The notes under the pieces: generated by a model
The model's input: only the letters and a program-made list of their open reading frames with translations
Database searches by the model: none
Told to the model about the DNA's origin: nothing
NCBI GenBank assembly: GCA_003695085.1
Contig: RFIV01000203.1
Location: 1 to 13,370 of the forward strand
Direction: 5' to 3'
Source of the DNA: Gammaproteobacteria bacterium
GTDB lineage: Bacteria; Pseudomonadota; Gammaproteobacteria; Pseudomonadales; Oleiphilaceae
DNA: 13,370 nucleotides
Translations under genes and position numbers: made by a program
Part shown: positions 1 to 6,606 of the stretch, piece by piece
How positions within the stretch are numbered: the first letter of the stretch is position 1
Layout of the letters: every line of letters begins with the position of its first letter

Positions 1-1060
1 GCACGGTAATATGGCAGTGCTCGTATAACAGGCGCGTGAACGTCTCATCATCCAAGGGAGTTTGCGGCCAGAGATAGAAGCCTGCATCCGTTTGCCGCTG
101 AGGCCAGACATCTTCCAGCGTCGACATGAACGTCTGAAACTTTCTCCGGTAGGCGGCGCGGTTGGCCCTTACATGCGCTTCATCGGCCCACAGTGCTGCA
201 CTGGCTGCCTGAACCGGAAGCGCCAGCGTGGCACCATGGTAGGTGCGGTAGCGGAAGTAGGGCTCCAGTATGTCCGCATCACCTGCAACAAAGCCGGAAC
301 GCAGCCCGGGTGCATTGGATCGTTTCGACAGCGAATGAAAGACGACGCATCGTGAAAACCCGGTGTTCCCCATGCGCTCCGAGACCTCCAGCAGGCCGGG
401 AGGAGGCTGATCCTCATCCGGGTAGATTTCGCTGTAACACTCGTCCGAAGCGATGACGAAATCGTACCGGTGGGCCAGCTCGATGGCGTGCTCAAGCTGT
501 GCCCGTGGCATGACGGCGCCCGTCGGGTTGCCGGGGGTGCACAGGAAAAGTATCTGGCAGCGCCGCCAGACGCTTTCCGGAACACTGTCAAGGTCAGGAA
601 GATAATCGTTCTCTGCTGTGCACGGCATGAGATGCGTCTCTGCACCTGCGAGCAAAGCCGCCCCTTCGTAAATCTGATAAAAGGGATTGGGCATGACCAC
701 GAGGGGGGAGCTGCTTCGATCGATGGCTGCCTGGGTGAAGGAAAACAGCGCTTCTCGCGTGCCGGCGACGGGCAGAATATGGCGGCCGGTATTCAGGTTT
801 TCAGGGGGAATACCGAAGCGCATGCTCAGCCATTGGGCGATGGCTTCTCGCAGAAAGTCTTCACCCCGGGTGGTCGGATAGCGGTTGAAGCGTTCCGCCT
901 CGTGCCGAAGCGCCTCATGCGCGAGAGCGGGCAGGGCATGCATGGGTTCGCCAATCGACAGGCGAATGGGAGCAAGCTCAGCCGGTGGCTCGATGTGTTC
1001 CAGGAGCTTCGTCAGCCTCTGGAATGGGTAGGGTTTGAGTGTATCGATTACAGGATTCAT
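1..1060 (-). CDS. dapC: Succinyldiaminopimelate aminotransferase, C-terminus cut by window edge
   Basis: PLP-dependent fold-type I aminotransferase that forms N-succinyl-LL-2,6-diaminopimelate from the keto precursor in the lysine/peptidoglycan DAP pathway (cytoplasm). The visible 353 codons stay open to the window edge. Family proteins are about 400 residues, so roughly 40 are missing. The N-terminus MNPVIDTLKPYPFQRL is typical of DapC. CTPGNPTG (174-181) holds the conserved Asn178, SDECYSEIY (205-213) the PLP-ring Asp206, and HSLSKRSNAPGLRSG (242-256) the Schiff-base Lys246 and the phosphate-binding Arg254. The ATG at 1058-1060 is chosen by family alignment. No convincing Shine-Dalgarno precedes it, so translation may depend on glnD 45 bases upstream. 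The map-glnD-dapC order matches Pseudomonas-type genomes and supports DapC over other class I aminotransferases (AlaC, AvtA, ArgD-like), though the fold alone would not separate them. Confidence 0.9.
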   Translation of the reverse strand, partial: MNPVIDTLKPYPFQRLTKLLEHIEPPAELAPIRLSIGEPMHALPALAHEALRHEAERFNRYPTTRGEDFLREAIAQWLSMRFGIPPENLNTGRHILPVAGTREALFSFTQAAIDRSSSPLVVMPNPFYQIYEGAALLAGAETHLMPCTAENDYLPDLDSVPESVWRRCQILFLCTPGNPTGAVMPRAQLEHAIELAHRYDFVIASDECYSEIYPDEDQPPPGLLEVSERMGNTGFSRCVVFHSLSKRSNAPGLRSGFVAGDADILEPYFRYRTYHGATLALPVQAASAALWADEAHVRANRAAYRRKFQTFMSTLEDVWPQRQTDAGFYLWPQTPLDDETFTRLLYEHCHITV

Positions 1061-1105
1061 GGAAGAGCGTTGTATTTTGATGTGTTGTCATTGTCCGGCA
1101 GGCGG

Positions 1106-3787
1106 CTATCGCCCGCGATCAGGCTCTTGCCCCAGGTTGTCGAGTGCTGACTTCAGGGCATTTGCAGTCTTGGCGCAGAGCTCAGCATCACGAATCGGCC
1201 CGCCTGCCGGGTCGGTAATCACGAACACGTCCTCGACACGTTCGCCAAGAGTGGCAATGCGTGCGCTGACCAGTCGGATGCCCAGATCCAGCAGCACCCG
1301 GCCAATGCGGGCCAGCAGGCCGGGCCGGTCAGGTGTGATCACTTCCATCAGCGTGCGCTGGTGCACGGTGTCATTGGAAAATGTCACTTCGGTCGGGAAG
1401 GCAAAGTGCTTGAGCTTTCGTGATGTCCGCCGGTGGATGATCTCGGAAAAGTCACCCGGGTCATCCAGGGCCTCGGCCAGTTCGGTCTTGATGTGTCGGC
1501 GTTCTGCATGAGACAGGGGATGCCCGTCTTCTGCTGCGACCACAAAGGTGCTCAGAGTCTGGTCACTGGAGTGACTGTAGATACGTGCTTCGGCAATGTT
1601 CAGCCCCAACTGCTCAAGCGTTGCGGTGGTGGCTGCAAACAGAGCTTCGGAGGCCGGCGTGTGTATCAGGATCTGGACATAACCCTGTGCAGCACCGCCC
1701 TTGGCATCCCGAATCAGCACCAAAGGTTGTTGAGCATCACTATGGCGCAACAGTGCCGCCGTCTGCCAGGCAATTTCCGTCGTGGAATCCTGCATGAAGT
1801 ATTCAGGTTCAAGCCTGCTCCACAGGGCATCAATTTCGGCGTCACCGAATCCCTGGCTCTGCAGGATCTCGCGCACCTCCGACTGTGTCGCCTGAATCCA
1901 GCCCAGCCTGTCCAGGGGGGAGTCCAGCCCCTTGCGCATGACGCGTACCGTCTCCGTGTACAGCTGACGCAGCAAGGCACCGCGCCAGGTGTTCCAGAGC
2001 TTGGGATTGGTGGCGCTGATGTCGCACACGGTCAGGGTATACAGATAATCCAGGTGAACCTGGGAGTCGATCATGCGAGCGAATTCATGCACGACTTCCG
2101 GGTCGGATGGATCCTTGCGTTGCGCAGTCATGGACATCAGGAGGTGATGGCGTACGAGCCAGGATACGAGTCGTGTATCACGTTCACTCAAATGATGGCG
2201 GCGGCAAAAGGCCTCCACTTCTTCCGCGCCCAGCTCGGAGTGATCGCCTCCGCGGCCCTTGGCGATGTCATGGTAAAGCCCGGCAATGTAGAGCAGTTCC
2301 AGCTTGGGCAGCCGGTGGACCAGCCGGGACGCCAGGGGGAATTTCTCGAAACTGCTGGGCGACTGCAGGGAAACCATGTTGCGGATGACCTTGATGGTAT
2401 GTGCATCCACCGTATAGATATGAAAGAGGTCGTGCTGCATCTTGCCGACGATCCGCCCGAACTCCGGCAGATAACGTCCCAGGATGCCATACCGTTTCAT
2501 GCGGGACAGCGTCTTGTGAAGGGCGTGCGGTGTCTTGAGTATTTCCATGAACAGCGAGGTCACGCGCAGATCCGAGCGGAAATCGTCATCAATCAGGTGG
2601 CGTTCTTCTCGCATCAGGCGAATGGTGCTGGCCCGTATCCCCCTTATCTCCGGATGCTGCGCCATCATCAGGAAGATTTCGATCAGGGCGAAGGGGTAGT
2701 GCCCGAAGACCCGGTCATGAGTGACCTCGATGTAGTCATTGACGATCTGGAAGCGCTTGTTGAGCGGAATGGGGGTGCTTTGTGCCGATTCGCCCAGAAT
2801 GACCTGATCATAGTATTGCAACACGACGTCATTCAGCTCTGCCAATCCGAGCGCATAGCGATAGTATCGCTGCATCATGCGCTCCACCTTGCTGCCGTCC
2901 GCGCCATCTTCATAGCGCAACTTTTCCGCTACGCCCAGCTGGAGGTCAAACAACAGGCGGTTCTCGTTGCGTCCGGCCAGACTGTGCAGCGCCCAGCGCA
3001 GTTGCCACAGAAACCGCTCACCGTCGGTCAGAAGCTTGCGCTCATCTGGTGTCAGAAAGGAGTAGTCTTCCCGGCCTTCGGGATCGAAGCCGAAATGGCG
3101 GCGGGTAATCCAGTTCAGGGTCTGAATATCGCGCAGCGAGCCGGGAGAGGTCTTGACGTTGGGCTCCAGGTTGTACTCCGTATCCCCGTACTTTTCATGG
3201 CGGGCGCGTTGTTCTTCGCGTTTGGCAAGGTAGAAGGCCCGGTCAGTGAATGTCTCATCCGAGTAGGCGCGCTCGCTCATTTTTCGGCGCAGTTGCTCCG
3301 AGCCGGCAATCGTGCGTGTTTCCAGCAGATTGGTGGCGATGGTGATGTCTGACGCAGCCTGAGAGATGGTTTCCGAAACCGTGCGGACGCTCAGGCCGAT
3401 ATCCAGCTTCAGGTCCCAGAGAAGGGGCACAAAGCGCTCCAGTGTGTCGCGATACGCTTCCGGGTCACACCCGTCATCCATCAGGACCAGCAGGTCAATA
3501 TCGGAGTGGGGCAGCAACTCGCCCCGGCCGTAGCCGCCTGATGCGAGCAGAGCGATCCGCTCCCCTTCCGGCCAGCTCTGACTGTTCCAGAGCCTCTGTA
3601 TGACGGCATCCACGGCCGCGCTGCGTGCATGGATCAGAAGTTCAACGTCTACCCCGGCATCGAACGCTTCATCCAGCTCAGCTTGCAGTGCTGCCAGATG
3701 TTTCCTCAGCTCGGCGGGTTTCGGCTCGCTTCTGGCCAGTGCCCGGGTGAACTCACTCAGGCTGGCATCCACGCTGGCTTGCATCAT
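1106..3787 (-). CDS. glnD: Bifunctional PII uridylyltransferase/uridylyl-removing enzyme
   Basis: Glutamine sensor that uridylylates PII proteins (GlnB/GlnK) when nitrogen is short and removes UMP when glutamine is high, so controlling glutamine synthetase adenylylation and NtrBC. The 893 residues match the family length of about 890. In order: a nucleotidyltransferase domain with GGYGRGEL (84-91) and the metal-binding pair Asp96/Asp98 in HSDIDLLVL; a helical linker with the conserved EPNVKTSPGSLRDIQ (208-222); an HD hydrolase domain with His463, His506-Asp507 in LYHDIAKG, His516 and Asp589; and two C-terminal ACT domains (about 701-775 and 812-885) that bind glutamine. All catalytic motifs look intact. 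The start ATG overlaps the map stop as ATGA (3784-3787), a classic translational-coupling junction; a second Met follows directly. It ends with TAG. A long open frame on the opposite strand is a shadow. Confidence 0.97.
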   Translation of the reverse strand: MMQASVDASLSEFTRALARSEPKPAELRKHLAALQAELDEAFDAGVDVELLIHARSAAVDAVIQRLWNSQSWPEGERIALLASGGYGRGELLPHSDIDLLVLMDDGCDPEAYRDTLERFVPLLWDLKLDIGLSVRTVSETISQAASDITIATNLLETRTIAGSEQLRRKMSERAYSDETFTDRAFYLAKREEQRARHEKYGDTEYNLEPNVKTSPGSLRDIQTLNWITRRHFGFDPEGREDYSFLTPDERKLLTDGERFLWQLRWALHSLAGRNENRLLFDLQLGVAEKLRYEDGADGSKVERMMQRYYRYALGLAELNDVVLQYYDQVILGESAQSTPIPLNKRFQIVNDYIEVTHDRVFGHYPFALIEIFLMMAQHPEIRGIRASTIRLMREERHLIDDDFRSDLRVTSLFMEILKTPHALHKTLSRMKRYGILGRYLPEFGRIVGKMQHDLFHIYTVDAHTIKVIRNMVSLQSPSSFEKFPLASRLVHRLPKLELLYIAGLYHDIAKGRGGDHSELGAEEVEAFCRRHHLSERDTRLVSWLVRHHLLMSMTAQRKDPSDPEVVHEFARMIDSQVHLDYLYTLTVCDISATNPKLWNTWRGALLRQLYTETVRVMRKGLDSPLDRLGWIQATQSEVREILQSQGFGDAEIDALWSRLEPEYFMQDSTTEIAWQTAALLRHSDAQQPLVLIRDAKGGAAQGYVQILIHTPASEALFAATTATLEQLGLNIAEARIYSHSSDQTLSTFVVAAEDGHPLSHAERRHIKTELAEALDDPGDFSEIIHRRTSRKLKHFAFPTEVTFSNDTVHQRTLMEVITPDRPGLLARIGRVLLDLGIRLVSARIATLGERVEDVFVITDPAGGPIRDAELCAKTANALKSALDNLGQEPDRGR

Positions 3788-4581
3788 GCGGGGCTTCCAT
3801 CTGTCACTCCCGGAATGACTTCTCCGTTACGAAGTGTCAGGACTTCGCATCCGGTTTCCGTCACGAGCAGCGTATGCTCCCACTGTGCGGAAAGCTTGCG
3901 GTCCTTGGTGACGACCGTCCAGCCATCCGGCAGCAGCTTGCAATGGCGCTTGCCCTGGTTGATCATCGGCTCGATGGTGAAGGTCATGCCCGGCTTCAGC
4001 ACCAGTCCGGTACCTGGCGTCCCGTAGTGCATGACCTGAGGGTCTTCATGAAAGCCCTTTCCGATGCCGTGACCGCAATATTCACGTACCACGGAATAGT
4101 AGTTGGACTCGGCGTATTGCTGAATGGTATGTCCGATATCGCCCAGTCGTGCGCCGGGTTTCACCAGGGCAATGCCCTTGTACAGGCACTCCTGGGTGAT
4201 TCTCACCAGTCGCTCTGCGGCGGGCTTGGGCTCACCGACAAAGAACATGGCACTGGTATCACCGTGGTAGCCATCCTTGATGACAGTGATGTCGATGTTG
4301 ATGATGTCGCCACTTTTCAGCACCTTCTTGTCGCTGGGGATGCCATGACAGATCACCTGGTTGACTGAGGTGCAGATGGACTTGGGAAACCCCTTGTAAT
4401 TCAGGGGGGCCGGAATGGCGTTCTGCTGATTGACAATGTAGTCGTGGCAGATGCGGTCCAGCTCACCGGTCGTGACGCCGGGTTGCACGTGCGGGCCGAT
4501 CATCTCCAGTACCTCGGCCGCCAGTCGGCCGGCTACACGCATTTTCTCGATTTCTTCAGGGGTTTTGATTATGACGCTCAT
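3784..4581 (-). CDS. map: Type I methionine aminopeptidase
   Basis: Cytoplasmic metalloprotease that removes the initiator methionine from nascent proteins when the second residue is small. At 265 residues it is the usual bacterial type Ia length without N-terminal extension. The five dinuclear-metal ligands are at the same numbers as in E. coli: Asp97 (INIDIT), Asp108 (HGDTSAMF), His171 (CGHGIGKGFHEDP), Glu204 (FTIEP) and Glu235 (WEH). The substrate-contacting His79 is in VICHG. The start ATG at 4579-4581 gives MSVIIKTPEEIEKMRVAGR, colinear with the E. coli N-terminus. No purine-rich Shine-Dalgarno is visible just upstream (CCTTTCTTAT precedes ATG), which is unusual for this window. It is the first gene of the leftward operon, transcribed from its own promoter divergent from rpsB, and it overlaps glnD by 4 bases. 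Confidence 0.98.
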   Translation of the reverse strand: MSVIIKTPEEIEKMRVAGRLAAEVLEMIGPHVQPGVTTGELDRICHDYIVNQQNAIPAPLNYKGFPKSICTSVNQVICHGIPSDKKVLKSGDIINIDITVIKDGYHGDTSAMFFVGEPKPAAERLVRITQECLYKGIALVKPGARLGDIGHTIQQYAESNYYSVVREYCGHGIGKGFHEDPQVMHYGTPGTGLVLKPGMTFTIEPMINQGKRHCKLLPDGWTVVTKDRKLSAQWEHTLLVTETGCEVLTLRNGEVIPGVTDGSPA

Positions 4582-4623
4582 ATAAGAAAGGTTACCCGGT
4601 TCGTCCCAGTGAAAAGGCAGGGT

Positions 4624-4652
4624 ATTGTAGCTTGGCGGGGGCCTTCTGTCAC
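4624..4652 (-). promoter_or_regulatory. sigma70-type promoter for map-glnD-dapC
   Basis: Read on the minus strand, GTGACA (4652-4647) matches the -35 consensus at 5 of 6 bases, and TACAAT (4629-4624) matches the -10 at 5 of 6. They are separated by exactly 17 bases. Transcription would start near 4617, giving a leader of about 35 nt before the map ATG. This is the best-scoring promoter-like pair I find by eye in the divergent region; function is inferred. Confidence 0.65.
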
Positions 4653-4682
4653 ATTGGTGCTCAGTTCAAGAGCTGGCTTGGC

Positions 4683-4721
4683 TTTATTTTTGAGGGTGTT
4701 TGTGGTATAAAGCGCGCGCCC
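4683..4721 (+). promoter_or_regulatory. rpsB promoter: extended -10 and GC-rich discriminator
   Basis: TATAAA at 4706-4711 is preceded by TG at 4703-4704, forming an extended -10. The best -35 at 17-base spacing is the weak TTTATT (4683-4688), which is typical when an extended -10 compensates. Directly downstream lies GCGCGCGCCC (4712-4721), a GC-rich discriminator of the kind that makes ribosomal promoters sensitive to ppGpp/DksA. Predicted start is near 4718. From established knowledge, gammaproteobacterial rpsB promoters have this extended -10 plus GC-discriminator form; stringent control here is inferred from the sequence. Confidence 0.75.
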
Positions 4722-4833
4722 TTTGCCTGAAGCAAGGGCTATTACACACGCACGCCGTCACATGGTTCAGGGTGCCTTCGGGTTGGATCATGGGGTGTGC
4801 GGAGGCCTAACCCAATGACATTAAGGTAAATCA
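4718..4833 (+). promoter_or_regulatory. rpsB 5' leader, probable S2 autoregulatory element (t44/tff-like)
   Basis: Structured untranslated leader between map and rpsB, where E. coli has the t44 (tff) RNA and where S2 represses its own mRNA. Hand-folding shows three elements. A 5' hairpin starting at the predicted +1 pairs 4718-4726 with 4732-4739 (one bulged T, loop CTGAA). A stem pairs CGCACGCC (4749-4756) with GGTGTGCG (4794-4801), 8 pairs with one G-U. A second stem pairs GGGTTGG (4780-4786), inside the loop of the first stem, with CCTAACCC (4806-4813; T4808 bulged), which makes an H-type pseudoknot. GGAGG (4801-4805) lies between the two stems. The rpsB Shine-Dalgarno TAAGGT (4822-4827) follows. 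The position and promoter fit the family; the exact fold and S2 binding are inference. Confidence 0.7.
4815..4829 (+). other. Four-codon upstream mini-ORF in rpsB leader
   Basis: ATG ACA TTA AGG TAA encodes Met-Thr-Leu-Arg. It lies 9 bases after a strong GGAGG (4801-4805) and its stop is 4 bases before the rpsB ATG. The normal rpsB Shine-Dalgarno falls inside it. It may be translated and feed terminating ribosomes to rpsB, or it may be incidental, with GGAGG serving as a structural or standby site. No evidence beyond spacing supports translation. Confidence 0.3.
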
Positions 4834-5592
4834 ATGAGTCAAGTCAGCATGCGTGACCTGCTGAAAGCAGGCGTACACTTCGGGCATCAGACCCGTTTCT
4901 GGAATCCCAAGATGCGCAAGTACATCTTCGGGGCTCGCAACAAGATTCATATCATCAATCTGGAAAAAACCGTTCCGGCCCTGGAAGAGGCGGTCAAGTT
5001 TGTCAAGGAGCGTGCCGCGCGCAAGAACAAGGTGCTCTTCGTGGGTACCAAGCGTTCTGCTTCCAAGATCATCAAGGAAGAAGCGATCCGTGCTGGCATG
5101 CCCTACGTGAACCATCGCTGGCTCGGCGGCATGCTCACCAACTACAAGACCATTCGTCAGTCCATCAAGCGCCTGCGCGATCTGGAAACTCAGAGCCAGG
5201 ACGGTACTTTCGACAAGCTGACCAAGAAAGAAGTCCTGATGCGAACGCGCGAGATGGAAAAGCTCGAGCGCAGCATCGGTGGTATCAAGGATATGGGCGG
5301 TCTGCCGGATGCGCTGTTTGTGATCGACGCAGACCACGAGCGCATCGCCATCCAGGAAGCCAACAAGCTGGGCATTCCCGTGATCGCGGTTGTAGATACC
5401 AACAGCAACCCGGACGGTGTTGATCTGGTGATTCCGGGCAACGATGACGCCATTCGCGCGATCCAGATTTATGCCAAGGTCATTGCGGATGCCTGCATTG
5501 AAGGCGCGCAGCAGGGTGTAGGTGAAGACGAGTTTGTCGAAGTCAGCGAAGAGCCGGCTGCACAAGACGCCGACGCTGACAGCAACGCCTGA
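4834..5592 (+). CDS. rpsB: 30S ribosomal protein S2
   Basis: Small-subunit protein that joins late in 30S assembly at the head-body hinge, helps recruit S1, and represses its own operon. At 252 residues it is slightly longer than E. coli S2 (241). VHFGHQTRFWNPKM (14-27) is the N-terminal signature. NHRWLGGMLTN (93-103) precedes the protruding helical coiled-coil (about 104-150), and PVIAVVDTNSNPD (182-194) is the second family signature. The C-terminal 23 residues from about 230 are strongly acidic (EDEFVEVSEEP onward) and account for the extra length. The ATG at 4834 has TAAGGT 6 bases upstream and gives a start colinear with the family. It is the first gene of the rightward operon, with a structured leader upstream and tsf 56 bases downstream. 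Confidence 0.99.
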   Translation: MSQVSMRDLLKAGVHFGHQTRFWNPKMRKYIFGARNKIHIINLEKTVPALEEAVKFVKERAARKNKVLFVGTKRSASKIIKEEAIRAGMPYVNHRWLGGMLTNYKTIRQSIKRLRDLETQSQDGTFDKLTKKEVLMRTREMEKLERSIGGIKDMGGLPDALFVIDADHERIAIQEANKLGIPVIAVVDTNSNPDGVDLVIPGNDDAIRAIQIYAKVIADACIEGAQQGVGEDEFVEVSEEPAAQDADADSNA

Positions 5593-5597
5593 TCCGG

Positions 5598-5618
5598 CAG
5601 GGGAGTGATCCTCCCCTG
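5598..5618 (+). terminator. Hairpin in the rpsB-tsf gap, possible attenuator
   Basis: CAGGGGAG (5598-5605) and CTCCCCTG (5611-5618) form a perfect 8-pair stem with a five-base loop (TGATC). What follows is ACATCATTATTG, with no real T-run, so full Rho-independent termination is unlikely. It lies 6 bases after the rpsB stop. It may cause partial termination or act as an mRNA processing or stabilising hairpin that sets the S2:EF-Ts ratio; its role is inferred. Confidence 0.5.
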
Positions 5619-5648
5619 ACATCATTATTGCAGACAGAGGATTCAAAC

Positions 5649-6512
5649 ATGGCAGCAATTAGTGCTTCCCTGGTAAAAGAACTGAGAGAGCGCACCGGTC
5701 TGGGCATGATGGAGTGCAAGAAGGCACTCGTTGAGGCAGACGGTGACATCGAGCTGGCAATCGAAAACCTGCGCAAGAGCAGTGGCATGAAGGCCGCCAA
5801 GAAAGCAGGGCGTGTCTCTGCGGACGGCGTGGTGGCTGCCAAGGTGGGTGACGGTTACGCTCAGCTGGTCGAAGTCAACAGTGAGACGGACTTCGTGGCC
5901 CGTGACGACAACTTCAAGGCCTTCGTTGAGCAAGTGGCTGAAGCCGCGTTTGCCAACAAGCAAACCGACGTTGCGGCGCTGATGGAGGGCGCGCTGGAAC
6001 AGGCGCGTCAGGCGCTGGTACAGAAGATCGGCGAGAATATTACCGTGCGCCGCATCGCTGCAGTCGAAGCACCTGTGGTTGCTGCCTACGTGCACGGCAA
6101 CTCCAAGATCGGTGTGTTGATCGGCCTGGAAGGTGGCGACGAGGAGCTGGCCAAGGACATCGCCATGCACGTGGCTGCAGTCAACCCGCAGTTCATCGCG
6201 CGTGAAGATGTATCTGAAGACGTGCTGGCCAAGGAGCGTGAAATCTACGAGGCGCAGGCTGCTGAAAGTGGCAAGCCCGCCGAGATTATCGCCAAGATGG
6301 TTGAGGGTCGCCTGAACAAGTTCGTGGCGGAAATCAGCCTGCTCGAACAGCCGTTCGTCAAGGATCCTGATACCAAGGTTGGCAAGCTGGTTGAAAAGGC
6401 CGGTGCCAAGGTGGTTGCCATGATTCGCTACGGTGTTGGCGAAGGTATCGAGAAGCAGGAAAGCAACTTTGCTGAAGAAGTCGCGGCGGCAGCAGGCCTG
6501 AACAAGGACTGA
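5649..6512 (+). CDS. tsf: Elongation factor Ts
   Basis: Nucleotide exchange factor that displaces GDP from EF-Tu during translation elongation. The product is 287 residues (E. coli 283). The N-terminal UBA-like domain MAAISASLVKELRERTG contains the conserved GMMECKKAL (19-27). TDFVARDDNF (80-89) includes the Asp-Phe that inserts into EF-Tu near its magnesium site. The core and C-terminal coiled-coil segments follow, ending KESNFAEEV-like as IEKQESNFAEEV. I chose the ATG at 5649 rather than the in-frame TTG at 5628. The ATG has AGAGGA (5636-5641) 7 bases upstream and starts exactly where the family does; the TTG would add seven unconserved residues and place the Shine-Dalgarno inside the gene. 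It is paired with rpsB as in nearly all bacteria. Confidence 0.99.
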   Translation: MAAISASLVKELRERTGLGMMECKKALVEADGDIELAIENLRKSSGMKAAKKAGRVSADGVVAAKVGDGYAQLVEVNSETDFVARDDNFKAFVEQVAEAAFANKQTDVAALMEGALEQARQALVQKIGENITVRRIAAVEAPVVAAYVHGNSKIGVLIGLEGGDEELAKDIAMHVAAVNPQFIAREDVSEDVLAKEREIYEAQAAESGKPAEIIAKMVEGRLNKFVAEISLLEQPFVKDPDTKVGKLVEKAGAKVVAMIRYGVGEGIEKQESNFAEEVAAAAGLNKD

Positions 6513-6532
6513 TCTGCTTCGTGCATTCACCC

Positions 6533-6572
6533 CGAACTGGCGAGAGTTGGCCTGGCTGCTCTCGCCGGTTTG
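6533..6572 (+). terminator. Strong hairpin in the tsf-pyrH gap, probable (partial) terminator
   Basis: AACTGGCGAGAG (6535-6546) pairs with CTCTCGCCGGTT (6559-6570), 12 pairs with one G-U. Pairing can extend by two more (one G-U) to 6533 and 6572. The loop is 12 bases. It starts 21 bases after the tsf stop and ends 34 before pyrH. Only TTT follows within the stem end (GGTTTGCTATC), so termination is likely partial, allowing read-through into pyrH while insulating high rpsB-tsf expression. Function is inferred. Confidence 0.6.
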
Positions 6573-6606
6573 CTATCTGAACATCGGAAACTGACCGGAG
6601 CACACT

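Noticed and set aside
470..1150. 226-codon plus-strand frame over the left end
   Set aside because: The minus strand reads continuously as DapC with its PLP lysine and GNPTG motif; the plus frame spans the dapC-glnD junction without any motif.
1433..3352. 639-codon open frame on the plus strand opposite glnD
   Set aside because: glnD on the minus strand has every catalytic motif over this whole stretch. The antisense translation shows no recognisable domain, and such long shadow frames are expected opposite GC-biased codons.
4690..4711. TTGAGG (4690-4695) as the -35 of the rpsB promoter
   Set aside because: Only 10 bases separate it from TATAAA, too short for sigma70. The extended -10 with a weak -35 at 4683-4688 fits better.
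4831..5658. 275-codon minus-strand frame opposite rpsB
   Set aside because: It mirrors the S2 gene exactly in extent and has no independent support.
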